From: Kosakonia sp. BYX6 | Lineage (GTDB): Bacteria > Pseudomonadota > Gammaproteobacteria > Enterobacterales > Enterobacteriaceae | Direction: 5' to 3' | Assembly: GCF_038449125.1 (NCBI RefSeq) | Contig: NZ_CP151800.1 | Span: forward strand, 2,700,406-2,764,405 | Length of the DNA stretch: 64,000 nt | In this document: positions 11,589 through 19,952 of the stretch, piece by piece | How positions within the stretch are numbered: the stretch's first letter is position 1 | Layout of the letters: every line of letters begins with the position of its first letter | The notes under the pieces: model-generated | Seen by the model: the letters and a program-made list of their open reading frames with translations, nothing else | Databases searched by the model: none | What the model was told of the DNA's origin: nothing | Translations under genes and position numbers: made by a program

Positions 11589-13517
11589 TTATTCCTCCAG
11601 TTGTTGAAGACTGCGGCTGCGAATCTCTTGTTGCAGCTTCTCGATAACTTCATTTACGTCCAGGCTACCCAAGTCTTTACCACGACGGGTACGCACAGCA
11701 ACTTTGCCGGCTTCAACCTCTTTGTCACCACAAACCAGCATATAAGGGACACGACGTAAAGTGTGCTCGCGGATTTTAAAGCCTATCTTCTCGTTTCTCA
11801 AGTCTGCTTTTACTCGAATGCCCGCATTTTGCAGTTTACGGGTCAATTCGTTGACGTATTCAGACTGAGAATCAGTGATGTTCATCACAACTACCTGCAC
11901 TGGCGCAAGCCAGGTTGGGAAGAAGCCTGCGAACTCTTCAGTCAGGATGCCGATAAAGCGCTCCAGAGACCCAAGAATCGCGCGGTGAATCATTACTGGA
12001 ACCTGTCGCTCGTTGCTTTCGCCTACGTAAGAAGCGTTCAGGCGAGCTGGCAGGGAGAAGTCCAGCTGTACAGTACCGCACTGCCATGCACGATCGAGGC
12101 AGTCATAAAGGGTAAATTCAATTTTCGGACCGTAGAAAGCGCCTTCACCCAGTTGATATTCAAATGGGATATTGTTTTCTTCCAGCGCAACTGCCAAATC
12201 CGCCTCAGCACGATCCCACATCTCGTCGCTACCGATACGTTTGTCCGGACGAGTTGAGAGCTTGACGACGATCTTCTCGAAGCCAAAGGTGCTGTACATA
12301 TCGTAGACTAAACGAATACAAGCGTTCACTTCATCGCGAACCTGCTCTTCTGTACAGAAGATATGAGCATCGTCCTGAGTGAAGCCGCGAACACGCATCA
12401 GCCCGTGCAACGCGCCTGATGGCTCGTTACGGTGGCAGCTTCCGAACTCGGCCATACGCAGCGGCAGATCGCGGTAAGATTTCAACCCTTGGTTGAAAAT
12501 CTGTACGTGACCCGGGCAGTTCATCGGCTTAATGCAGTATTCACGGTTCTCGGAAGACGTCGTAAACATCGCATCTTTATAGTTATCCCAGTGGCCGGTT
12601 TTTTCCCACAGCACACGGTCCATCATGAACGGGCCTTTCACTTCCTGGTACTGATACTCTTTCAGTTTAGAGCGTACGAAAGTTTCCAGTTCACGGAAGA
12701 TAGTCCAGCCATCGTTATGCCAGAACACCATGCCCGGCGCTTCTTCCTGCATGTGATACAAATCGAGCTGCTTACCGATTTTACGGTGATCGCGTTTCGC
12801 TGCTTCTTCCAGGCGTTGCAGATAGGCATTCAGCGCCTTTTTATCTGCCCATGCTGTACCGTAAATACGCTGCAACATCTTGTTGTTGCTATCGCCGCGC
12901 CAGTAAGCACCCGCTGTTTTCATCAGTTTGAAATGATGGCAAAAACGCATATTCGGCACGTGCGGTCCACGGCACATGTCGATGTATTCTTCGTGATGAT
13001 ACAAGCCAGGCTTATCATTATGCGCAATGTTTTCATCAAGAATAGAAACTTTGTAATTCTCACCACGTGAGACAAATGTTTCGCGAGCTTCCTGCCAGCT
13101 CACTTTTTTCTTGATGACATCGTAGTTAGTTTCGGCGAGCTCATGCATACGTTTTTCGAGCGCGTCGATATCTTCCTGGGTCAGCGTGTGGTCAAGGTCA
13201 ACGTCATAATAAAAGCCATTATCGATAACCGGGCCGATCGCCATTTTAGTATTAGGCCACAATTGCTTAATTGCATGACCTAACAAGTGCGCGCAGGAGT
13301 GGCGGATAATTTCCAGACCATCTTCATCTTTTGCGGTGATGATAGCCAAGTTGGCATCGCTGTCGATAACATCAGAAGCATCGACCAGTTCACCGTTGAC
13401 ACGTCCAGCGATACAGGCTTTCGCCAGTCCCGGACCAATATCCAGCGCAACATCCATTGGGCTAACAGCATGGTCATATTGGCGTTGACTGCCATCAGGA
13501 AGAGTAATTACAGGCAT
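11589..13517 (-). CDS. thrS: Threonyl-tRNA synthetase
   Basis: A 642-residue class II synthetase, equal in length to the E. coli enzyme. Domains in order are TGS (1-62), the editing domain with the HxxxH pair ([10 protein letters not shown]), the catalytic core with the zinc-site cysteine in MNCPGH and motif 3 region [12 protein letters not shown], and the anticodon-binding domain (about 540-642). It starts at ATG 13517 with AAGGAA before it. The leader contains a tRNA(Thr)-like operator, indicating translational autorepression. Confidence 0.97.
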   Translation of the reverse strand: MPVITLPDGSQRQYDHAVSPMDVALDIGPGLAKACIAGRVNGELVDASDVIDSDANLAIITAKDEDGLEIIRHSCAHLLGHAIKQLWPNTKMAIGPVIDNGFYYDVDLDHTLTQEDIDALEKRMHELAETNYDVIKKKVSWQEARETFVSRGENYKVSILDENIAHNDKPGLYHHEEYIDMCRGPHVPNMRFCHHFKLMKTAGAYWRGDSNNKMLQRIYGTAWADKKALNAYLQRLEEAAKRDHRKIGKQLDLYHMQEEAPGMVFWHNDGWTIFRELETFVRSKLKEYQYQEVKGPFMMDRVLWEKTGHWDNYKDAMFTTSSENREYCIKPMNCPGHVQIFNQGLKSYRDLPLRMAEFGSCHRNEPSGALHGLMRVRGFTQDDAHIFCTEEQVRDEVNACIRLVYDMYSTFGFEKIVVKLSTRPDKRIGSDEMWDRAEADLAVALEENNIPFEYQLGEGAFYGPKIEFTLYDCLDRAWQCGTVQLDFSLPARLNASYVGESNERQVPVMIHRAILGSLERFIGILTEEFAGFFPTWLAPVQVVVMNITDSQSEYVNELTRKLQNAGIRVKADLRNEKIGFKIREHTLRRVPYMLVCGDKEVEAGKVAVRTRRGKDLGSLDVNEVIEKLQQEIRSRSLQQLEE

Positions 13518-13538
13518 TTCATTTCCTTATTTGCAGTG

Positions 13539-13559
13539 GTGCCCCACACGAAAGAGCAC
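13539..13559 (-). promoter_or_regulatory. thrS translational operator, anticodon-like arm
   Basis: On the minus strand GTGCTC (13559-13554) pairs with GGGCAC (13544-13539) across the 9-nt loop TTTCGTGTG, 21 bases before the thrS start. The loop has the CGU threonine anticodon. From memory, E. coli has GUGAUC/GGUCAC with the same loop, so one A-U pair is replaced by C-G, a compensatory change. ThrRS binds this arm and blocks ribosome loading. Confidence 0.8.
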
Positions 13560-13896
13560 ATACAAAATGAGATTTCAAAGATATAACAGCAACTAAGATA
13601 AGTTTTCTCGCTTCACTCTGCGGAATATGCATCGCACGGTATTTAGCCGCCATGTGCCCTTACCCATCACTGTTAAGTACCCGGCAATAGTACACATATG
13701 AAAGAGTTGTTGAAAGTATTTGTGTGACGGAGGTCAAACCCGACGGGCGATTGCGAGGTAAATCGCGTAGTGAACGTGCGCTACTGAATGTGCTTGTTAA
13801 CCTGAGTTTAATCTGATTTTTCATCTCGACCTTGACAGGAATACACTCCAGGCAGTCTATTTGGCTACCCATTAACATCTAACACATTGATAAAGC
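13560..13896. other. thrS leader and upstream region
   Basis: About 340 bases hold the rest of the long thrS 5' leader and its promoter on the minus strand, and probably the promoter for the small plus-strand gene at 13897. A 72-codon minus-strand frame at 13660-13878 has no family signal and is not called. Confidence 0.4.
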
Positions 13897-14019
13897 ATGG
13901 TAATAGTTTATTCAGTTGCTATTGTCGCACTTATGATAGTTGCTATTTTTTCGTTTTATAAGCACTACAGCATGAAGTCAGCAAGAACCCTTCCCATCCC
14001 AAACAAGAAGCGACGTTAA
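13897..14019 (+). CDS. Small single-pass membrane protein (40 aa, unrecognised)
   Basis: A 40-codon frame beginning MVIVYSVAIVALMIV. Residues 1-20 are a continuous hydrophobic helix (Val, Ile, Ala, Leu, Met, Phe), followed by a basic cytoplasmic-type tail ending PNKKRR, which suggests N-out/C-in insertion. The frame ends 20 bp before a good plus-strand intrinsic terminator at 14040-14070 that no other gene on this strand explains. That placement is the best evidence that it is expressed. The ribosome site is weak. I do not recognise the family. Confidence 0.6.
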   Translation: MVIVYSVAIVALMIVAIFSFYKHYSMKSARTLPIPNKKRR

Positions 14020-14039
14020 CAGCATTACTCCTTTCAAAT

Positions 14040-14070
14040 GGCACGCTTCTGCGTGCCTTTATTTATTGTT
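14040..14070 (+). terminator. Terminator after the 40-aa membrane peptide gene
   Basis: GGCACGC at 14040-14046 pairs with GCGTGCC at 14051-14057 across TTCT, followed by a T-rich tail. The tail is T-rich only in the plus direction, so it serves the small gene rather than fumD. Confidence 0.8.
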
Positions 14071-14072
14071 TA

Positions 14073-14285
14073 TCAGGCCTCATAACCCAAAGCGCGAATA
14101 ACCTCTTCCATCGCGGCTTGCGTCAGTTCCGAACGTTTAATTCGCTGATTTGCAAGCATGGTTCTGACCACACCGGCAATAACGATATGCTTCGGTTCTT
14201 GCCCAAGATCGCGCATTTCCAGCACGACTTTCCCCACAACCCGGCACATTTCCTCGTACAGTTCGACATCTTTTGACTTGCTCAT
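14073..14285 (-). CDS. fumD: Fumarase D family protein (YdhZ-like)
   Basis: A 70-residue protein whose core (YEEMCRVVGKVVLEMRDLGQ, then EPKHIVIAGVVRTMLANQRI) matches E. coli YdhZ/FumD, a 69-residue protein reported to have fumarase activity. The reading frame is open back to 14348, but the ATG at 14285 has GGAGGAG directly before it and gives the family length. In E. coli this gene lies elsewhere (near ydhY), so its place between thrS and ydiY is a rearrangement or a second copy. The reported enzymatic role is not visible in the sequence. Confidence 0.85.
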   Translation of the reverse strand: MSKSKDVELYEEMCRVVGKVVLEMRDLGQEPKHIVIAGVVRTMLANQRIKRSELTQAAMEEVIRALGYEA

Positions 14286-14402
14286 CACTCCTCCGGTTAT
14301 TGTGGTTAATTTTCCATATGTTAGCGTGATAGCGGCCTTAATATGCAAGACTCTCCCTTCCAGGACATTTGCACAAAGTTAAATTTCTCCGTCGATTTAC
14401 CT

Positions 14403-14430
14403 TAAAGTTGCCCGCAAAGTCTGCCGATTA
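14403..14430 (+). promoter_or_regulatory. Sigma-28 (FliA) promoter of the orphan flagellin
   Basis: TAAAGTTG at 14403-14410 and GCCGATTA at 14423-14430 match the sigma-28 elements TAAAGTTT and GCCGATAA at 7 of 8 positions each. The spacer is 12 bp instead of the usual 11. Transcription would start near 14437, about 30 bases before the flagellin ATG. Confidence 0.8.
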
Positions 14431-14466
14431 ATGAATCATTAGGGCTTGAATGAATTAAACACAACG

Positions 14467-15912
14467 ATGCAAGCAATCAACTACAACGAAATGACTGGTC
14501 TGAACCTGACGGTCAGAAAAACAACCGAATCAACATTGCAAGAATCCATTGAACGTCTGTCATCAGGCTTGCGAATCAATGGTGCCAAAGATGATGCCGC
14601 GGGCCAGGCTATTGCTAACCGCATGCGTTCAAATATCAATGCGGATACCGTGGTTTCCCGTGGACTGGATGACGCCATCAGTATGGCGCAAACCGCCGAT
14701 GGTAGCCTCAACACCATTGGTGAGCTACTGATCCGCGCCAAAGGTCTCGCTATTCAATCGGGCAACAGCACGCTTTCAGATAGCGATCGACAAAGCATTC
14801 AGGACGAATATCAAAGTATTCTCAATAATATTCAGTCAATTTCGGAAACGACGGAAATTTTTGGCAGCTACCCATTGGCTACCGACTCTCCGGAACTGCC
14901 GCCTGAATTGATTGGCAATGTTCCGCCACTGAATGTGAAATTCCCGGTACAAGGTACCAATTATTCATTCAGCTCAGGAATTGTTTCTCTGGCGTACATC
15001 CCGGCCGGTTCGAAAAATATTACGATTACTATCGACTCGTTAGGCCTGGACGACGACATTCAGCTCTTTACTCGCGATGGTAAACATCTGGCGGGCACAC
15101 CGATTAACGGCACCGATCCTGATTACACATGGAGTAGCCGCGGAATCACTGATTCAGCAAAAGCAACCAGCCGCGTGTTGAGCGAAGCGAACGGCTTTGA
15201 GAATGGCGCAACTTATGATGATTCACAGCTTATCGAAGGGGGCGCATCTTGGGCGCTGGATGGCAGTGAAACCCTCGATTATAACGGCATGAACATCAGC
15301 TACAGTGGCGATGGCGATCGTTACGAACCGGGAGCGGCTTTTAATGACGGTAGCAACGGCTCCAACCGAATAGAACGGTTGAAGATCGATAATGTGACCG
15401 AAGACCTGGTGGTGATGGTGGTGGGCAGCGGTTCATTTACCAGTAATCTGACCTGGGGCGATCTTCCTGAGCCAACTATCACGCCAACGGTACTACCAAA
15501 ACAGAGCCGACCATGGGAAGTAGTGACAAGCGCCAGTTTCGGGGATGATGTCGAATCACTCACCATGCAGACAACGCCTGCGGATTTGAAATCGCTGGGC
15601 CTGACAAATACCGACCTACTTTCAATGCCGACGGCCAGCAATGCGATGGGCGTACTCGACAGAGCGCTGGATAAAGTCAGCAGCTACCGCGCGCAATACG
15701 GCGCGTTTATCAACCGCTTCGAATCGACTAAATCGGTGTTGGCACAGCAAAACGTTGCCACTCAGGCGGCAAAGAGTCGTATTGAAGATGCGGATTACGC
15801 CATGGAAACGAGCAAAATGGCCAAAGCGCAAATATTACAACAAGGCCAAGATGCCGTACTGAAAGTCGCTAACCAGTCGGCAGAAAATATTCTTTCACTA
15901 CTGCGGAGTTAA
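14467..15912 (+). CDS. Orphan flagellin with a beta-rich central insert
   Basis: A 481-residue flagellin. Residues 1-135 carry the D0/D1 signature (IERLSSGLRINGAKDDAAG, then QAIANRMRSNI), and residues 386-481 carry the C-terminal D1/D0 signature (SRIEDADYAMETSKMAKAQI, LLR end). Residues 136-385 replace the usual variable domains with an acidic, beta-rich segment including DDDIQLFTRDGKHLAGTP and LVVMVVGSGSF, reminiscent of pre-peptidase (PPC-like) sandwiches. No HExxH is present, so it is not a flagellinolysin. The frame extends to a TTG at 14446, but ATG 14467 places RLSSG as in other flagellins. No flagellar genes are adjacent. The FliA-type promoter predicts co-expression with late flagellar genes. 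Confidence 0.9.
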   Translation: MQAINYNEMTGLNLTVRKTTESTLQESIERLSSGLRINGAKDDAAGQAIANRMRSNINADTVVSRGLDDAISMAQTADGSLNTIGELLIRAKGLAIQSGNSTLSDSDRQSIQDEYQSILNNIQSISETTEIFGSYPLATDSPELPPELIGNVPPLNVKFPVQGTNYSFSSGIVSLAYIPAGSKNITITIDSLGLDDDIQLFTRDGKHLAGTPINGTDPDYTWSSRGITDSAKATSRVLSEANGFENGATYDDSQLIEGGASWALDGSETLDYNGMNISYSGDGDRYEPGAAFNDGSNGSNRIERLKIDNVTEDLVVMVVGSGSFTSNLTWGDLPEPTITPTVLPKQSRPWEVVTSASFGDDVESLTMQTTPADLKSLGLTNTDLLSMPTASNAMGVLDRALDKVSSYRAQYGAFINRFESTKSVLAQQNVATQAAKSRIEDADYAMETSKMAKAQILQQGQDAVLKVANQSAENILSLLRS

Positions 15913-16017
15913 CAAATTAACAGTTCGTTGTTATGACTCTCGTGTAATATTAAGGTCAACTTTCGTCAATAAATAATAAGGCTTGCATTAAGTTATTTAC
16001 ATTAAAGAATAAACACG

Positions 16018-16044
16018 AAAACCGGTACCACATAATCCGGTTTT
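16018..16044. terminator. Hairpin between flagellin and the small exported protein gene
   Basis: AAAACCGG at 16018-16025 pairs with CCGGTTTT at 16037-16044 across 11 nt. It lies between two convergent genes and could end both transcripts. The T tail is only four bases long, so it would be weak. Confidence 0.45.
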
Positions 16045-16075
16045 ATCGAAGTTAATGAATTAACTAAGAATGTAC

Positions 16076-16291
16076 TTAATCCCACTCACCGGCAACCAGG
16101 GTATGCGCATCAAACGCAGCGGCATTAGAACCCCGAGTAGCGTTTGCGACCGGAACCATATTGGAACCCGCTTCAATGTTGGTGATGTTAGTATTGGACT
16201 GGCTGGCAGAAGTTGCAGGTTGAGCAGCGAATGCGCCAAATGAAAGTGCAGAAAGCACTACGGCAGCGGCTGCAGTTTTGATTTTTTTCAT
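16076..16291 (-). CDS. Small exported protein (71 aa, unrecognised)
   Basis: A 71-residue protein with a clear Sec signal peptide: MKKIKTAAAAVVLSALSFGA then FA|AQ, with predicted cleavage after residue 22. The mature part is about 49 residues, rich in Ser, Asn, Ala and Thr, with no cysteine, and ends AGEWD. The signal resembles those of the BhsA/McbA (DUF1471) group, but the characteristic mature-domain motifs are not evident. The start at 16291 has AAGAGAG upstream. The wider frame to 16339 adds a non-signal-like N terminus. Function is unknown. Confidence 0.6.
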   Translation of the reverse strand: MKKIKTAAAAVVLSALSFGAFAAQPATSASQSNTNITNIEAGSNMVPVANATRGSNAAAFDAHTLVAGEWD

Positions 16292-16520
16292 AATTAACTC
16301 TCTTTCTTGAATTAATACATTACTTGCTGGGCGATACATTTAGCCCATAAATCTAGTGTAGATCTGGATCACACTTTTGCACAGTCAATTTATTTATCCA
16401 TTCGTGTCAAATAAACTGAATATGTTACACGATAATTAATTATGAAGAGATTATGGAGAGGAAAATTACTTAAATAAAACTGGATAATTGGTCGCGGAAA
16501 ATAGCACGAATTAACAAATG

Positions 16521-16548
16521 AAAAACTGGGCCGATATTTTCGGCCCAG
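16521..16548 (-). terminator. Terminator after ydiY
   Basis: CTGGGCCGA at 16526-16534 pairs with TCGGCCCAG at 16540-16548 across 5 nt, followed on the minus strand by five T. It lies directly after the ydiY stop. Confidence 0.85.
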
Positions 16549-16552
16549 CGAA

Positions 16553-17308
16553 TTACATTTTATAGCCTAACGTAATCGACGTTCTGCGATCGGTATGATC
16601 CGGCGCAGTTGACGGCGGTTGGGAGTTCCAGGTCAGGTTATAAGCGACCTTCAGCGCGAAATGTGTGTTGATAGCCACGTTCAGTGCTGTTTCGGAGTTG
16701 ACGGTTGTATCGTCCGCGCCAAATACAGAAACGCCCTGCGTGAATTTCGTGGTGTCGGTCATTTGCCACGCGTACGTACCGGAAGCGTAACCCAGCGCGG
16801 TGGTTTTCGTGTCGCCGTTGGTGTACTTGTCGTAACGGACACCCGGACCGAATTCAAAGCGCAGGCTGTGAACCGGACCATTCAGGAACTGGCGACCATA
16901 ACCCGCGGTAAGTACATCACGATCGCGGTAGCCGTTGTAGCGGTCACTCAACCAGCTCGCCTGGCCAAACAGGTAATCATAATCCGTCATATTGTAACGG
17001 CTACGACCACCTACAGCGTATTTCTCAGACGAACGTTCATCGTTTGATGAGGTGTTGCTGGCATTTCCCCACAAAGACCAGGCGGTAGTGTTGCCATACC
17101 AGGTCAGGGTGGAATCGGCAGTCAAAGATGAACTCTTTGTGTTGCCGGACTGGCCAAGATAACCACCGTTCACGCTACCTTCGAACGGTTGTTTGGCTGT
17201 GGAAGGGTCATCCATGACAGTAAAAACGGTATCATCTGCGGCAGCATTCATCGACGCAAGCACGCCCGCAGCCATTACCAGCGCGGGTACTGTCTTCAAA
17301 AGCTTCAT
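16553..17308 (-). CDS. ydiY: DUF481 outer-membrane protein YdiY
   Basis: A 251-residue exported protein. The signal peptide ends near ASMNAAA at residue 24. The rest has alternating beta-strand patterns and ends in the barrel-type motif ITLGYKM, as expected for the DUF481 family of salt- or acid-induced outer-membrane proteins. It is close in length to E. coli YdiY (252) and, as there, divergent from pfkB. No substrate is known. Confidence 0.88.
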   Translation of the reverse strand: MKLLKTVPALVMAAGVLASMNAAADDTVFTVMDDPSTAKQPFEGSVNGGYLGQSGNTKSSSLTADSTLTWYGNTTAWSLWGNASNTSSNDERSSEKYAVGGRSRYNMTDYDYLFGQASWLSDRYNGYRDRDVLTAGYGRQFLNGPVHSLRFEFGPGVRYDKYTNGDTKTTALGYASGTYAWQMTDTTKFTQGVSVFGADDTTVNSETALNVAINTHFALKVAYNLTWNSQPPSTAPDHTDRRTSITLGYKM

Positions 17309-17600
17309 TTTTTAAGAGTCCGTACAGCAAAAAAAGAGACCAACAAGGTCCCGGAAACTTTCAGTAGGATCAACGACCAACGGTCCACAGAAAGGTAACA
17401 AATTATAAAAAGCCCGCTTAAACAGATCAATGAAATCTTATTTGATTTTTTGAATAAGAGGGATCTCAAAAATGAGTAAACGGTTATTAATCACCCCAAC
17501 CGATTAACTCAATATCATTCTTAAAATCATATGGTTATTTACTTTCACTCCCGCACAATCGGTGCCAGGCTTAATGCAACCTGAGTAAACGGAGGTCATC

Positions 17601-18533
17601 ATGGTATCTGTCTATACATTGACGCTCGCGCCATCGCTCGATAGCGCAACATTGACACCGCAAATTTATCCGGAAGGTAAGCTTCGCTGCACCTCCCCGG
17701 TTTTTGAACCCGGTGGCGGCGGTATCAACGTCGCCCGCGCGATTGCACACCTGGGAGGAAAAGCCACCGCCATCTTCCCGGCGGGTGGCGCAACCGGTGA
17801 ACATCTCACCACATTATTGACCGATGAAAATGTGCCCACCATCAGCGTGCAGACCGCAGATTGGACACGGCAAAACCTGCATGTCCATGTTGAGTCGAGC
17901 GGTGAGCAATACCGTTTCGTTATGCCGGGCGCCGCGTTGAGCGAAGATGAGTTTCGCCAACTGGAAGAGAAAGTCCTGACCATCGAACGCGGCGCAATAC
18001 TGGTGGTTAGCGGCAGCCTTCCGCCTGGCGTCCAGGTTGGCAAGCTAACGCAGTTGATTACCGCAGCGCAAAAGCAGGGTATCCGCTGCATTGTCGACAG
18101 TTCCGGTGATGCGCTTACCGCCGCGCTCGCCATCGGTAACATCGAACTGGTAAAACCCAACCAGAAAGAGTTGAGCGCACTGGTTGGCCGGGAACTCAAT
18201 CAACCTGACGATGTGCGCATGGCGGCGCAGGAAATTGTTAATAGCGGAAAGGCATTACGCGTCGTCGTTTCCCTCGGGCCGCAAGGCGCGCTGGCTGTTG
18301 ATGCGCAAAACTGCGTGCAGGTTGTACCGCCGCCGATGAAAAGTCAGAGCACCGTCGGTGCGGGCGACAGCATGGTCGGCGCAATGACGCTTAAGCTGGC
18401 GCAAAACGCGCCGCTCGACGATATGGTGCGTTTCGGCGTCGCCGCCGGGAGCGCGGCCACCATCAACCAGGGTACGCGTCTATGTGCACTGGAAGACACG
18501 CAAAAAATTTACGACTACCTATGCAACACCTGA
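17601..18533 (+). CDS. pfkB: 6-phosphofructokinase II
   Basis: A 310-residue PfkB-family (ribokinase-fold) sugar kinase that phosphorylates fructose-6-phosphate. The first PfkB signature is FEPGGGGINVARAIAHLGG (about residues 35-53), and the second is STVGAGDSMVGAM (about 250-262), where the GAGD aspartate is the catalytic base. KPNQKELSALV is the nucleotide region. It is the minor isozyme in E. coli. It sits between ydiY and ydiZ as in E. coli. Confidence 0.96.
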   Translation: MVSVYTLTLAPSLDSATLTPQIYPEGKLRCTSPVFEPGGGGINVARAIAHLGGKATAIFPAGGATGEHLTTLLTDENVPTISVQTADWTRQNLHVHVESSGEQYRFVMPGAALSEDEFRQLEEKVLTIERGAILVVSGSLPPGVQVGKLTQLITAAQKQGIRCIVDSSGDALTAALAIGNIELVKPNQKELSALVGRELNQPDDVRMAAQEIVNSGKALRVVVSLGPQGALAVDAQNCVQVVPPPMKSQSTVGAGDSMVGAMTLKLAQNAPLDDMVRFGVAAGSAATINQGTRLCALEDTQKIYDYLCNT

Positions 18534-18646
18534 ATAGGTCCCGCTGCCTAGTCGGGCGGCGGGAAAGCGCAAATACGCCGCAATAGTCGACAAATATCAC
18601 CCGCCGACTATGCTAAAAAAACTTTGGGATAACAATGAGGTGAAAT

Positions 18647-18937
18647 ATGAGCAGCGATGGCATCACACGCTATGTAGTCACGGTCAAATTTCACGATCAG
18701 ACCCTGACAGATATAAATGAGCTGAATAACCACTTTACACGAGCGGGTTTTCTCATCACCATGACGGACGATGATGGCAAAGTGCACGATCTCGGCACCA
18801 ATACTTTCGGGTTTATCAGTGCGCTCAGCGAGCAAGAAGTGCACGCGCTGGCGGAGGGTTTAGCCGAAAGCGCCGTCCATCAAAAAACCGACATTACGGT
18901 GAGTACCTGGGAGGCATGGCAACACGAAGAGCCATGA
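18647..18937 (+). CDS. ydiZ: YdiZ family protein
   Basis: A 96-residue cytoplasmic protein with the E. coli YdiZ length and position after pfkB. The conserved stretch covers FHDQTLTDINELNNHFTRAG and LGTNTFGFISALSEQEV. The start at 18647 has GAGGTGAAAT before it. An alpha/beta fold is likely, there is no membrane segment, and no function has been established for the family. Confidence 0.85.
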   Translation: MSSDGITRYVVTVKFHDQTLTDINELNNHFTRAGFLITMTDDDGKVHDLGTNTFGFISALSEQEVHALAEGLAESAVHQKTDITVSTWEAWQHEEP

Positions 18938-19042
18938 ATGCCATCCTGCGCCGTCCGTACGTCTGGTGTGCGTTGAGTCGTATATTTCCACAGCTTTAGT
19001 GCGCTAACCTTCTGATCTGGCTGATTACATGGGAGAAACATC

Positions 19043-19903
19043 ATGTGGCAAGCGATAAGTGGTCTGTTAAGCGAACAACTGGGTGAAGGCGAGATTGAGC
19101 AGCGCGACGAGCTACCGGGCGGCGAAATCCATGCAGCATGGCACCTGCAATATGCCGGTCACGATCTCTTTGTGAAGTGCGATGATCGCGAACTGTTACC
19201 CATCTTTACCGCAGAAGCCGATCAACTCGAACTTCTGGCCCGCAGCCATACGGTGCGCGTGCCGAAAGTCTGGGCGGTTGGCAGCGATCGGGACTACAGC
19301 TTTTTAGTGATGGAATACCTCCCCGCTCGCCCGTTAGATGCGCATAGCGCGTTTCTTCTCGGTCAGCAATTGGCGCACCTGCATCAATGGAGCGACCAAC
19401 CGCAGTTCGGCCTCGATTTCGATAACGATCTTTCCACGACTCCGCAACCCAATGCATGGCAACGCCGCTGGGCAACGTTTTTTGCCGAGCAGCGCATCGG
19501 CTGGCAGTTGGAATTGGCGGCGGAAAAAGGGCTGGAGTTTGGCAATATCGACGCGATTGTCGAACATGTTCAGCAGCGGTTAAGCTCGCATCAACCGCAG
19601 CCTTCTCTGCTGCATGGTGATTTATGGTCGGCCAACTGCGCGCTAGGGCCGGACGGACCTTACATCTATGATCCGGCCTGTTACTGGGGCGATCGGGAGT
19701 GCGATCTGGCGATGTTGCCGCTGCACCCAGATCAACCGCCGCAGATTTACGATGGTTACCAGAGTGTCTCCCCCTTACCTGCCGATTTCCTCGATCGTCA
19801 GCCACTTTATCAACTCTATACCCTGTTCAACCGGGCCATCTTGTTCGGTGGCGAGCATTTGATGAATGCGCAGAAGGCACTGGATCGTGTTTTAGCCGCG
19901 TGA
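19043..19903 (+). CDS. yniA: Fructosamine kinase family protein YniA
   Basis: A 286-residue aminoglycoside-phosphotransferase-like kinase of the fructosamine/ketosamine-3-kinase family, with the E. coli length. The catalytic loop is HGDLWSAN (His191-Asp193), and the metal-binding region is YDPACYWGDRECDLAM. Ketosamine kinases start the removal of sugar adducts from proteins or small amines. The bacterial substrate is not firmly known. Confidence 0.9.
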   Translation: MWQAISGLLSEQLGEGEIEQRDELPGGEIHAAWHLQYAGHDLFVKCDDRELLPIFTAEADQLELLARSHTVRVPKVWAVGSDRDYSFLVMEYLPARPLDAHSAFLLGQQLAHLHQWSDQPQFGLDFDNDLSTTPQPNAWQRRWATFFAEQRIGWQLELAAEKGLEFGNIDAIVEHVQQRLSSHQPQPSLLHGDLWSANCALGPDGPYIYDPACYWGDRECDLAMLPLHPDQPPQIYDGYQSVSPLPADFLDRQPLYQLYTLFNRAILFGGEHLMNAQKALDRVLAA

Positions 19904-19916
19904 GTGCAAAACATGA

Positions 19917-19942
19917 GCCCGGCAAGCGAAGTGCTACCGGGC
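19917..19942. repeat. REP-like palindrome between yniA and yniB
   Basis: GCCCGG at 19917-19922 and CCGGGC at 19937-19942 form an imperfect stem with AGC/GCT inside. It resembles half of a REP element and lies between convergent stops, where it may act as a transcript end. Confidence 0.45.
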
Positions 19943-19952
19943 AATGTCATTG

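Noticed and set aside
13660-13878. 72-codon minus-strand frame in the thrS upstream region
   Set aside because: It lacks a ribosome site and lies in the regulatory leader of thrS. Nothing family-like was seen.
14446-14466. TTG start for the flagellin at 14446
   Set aside because: The added seven residues are not part of the flagellin N terminus, and ATG 14467 places RLSSG correctly.
14467-15912. Possible flagellinolysin (protease-bearing flagellin)
   Set aside because: No HExxH or other zinc-protease motif occurs in the central insert.
16361-16378. CRP-like site before the small exported protein gene
   Set aside because: The TGT and TCACA halves are spaced one base too wide and the left half is poor.
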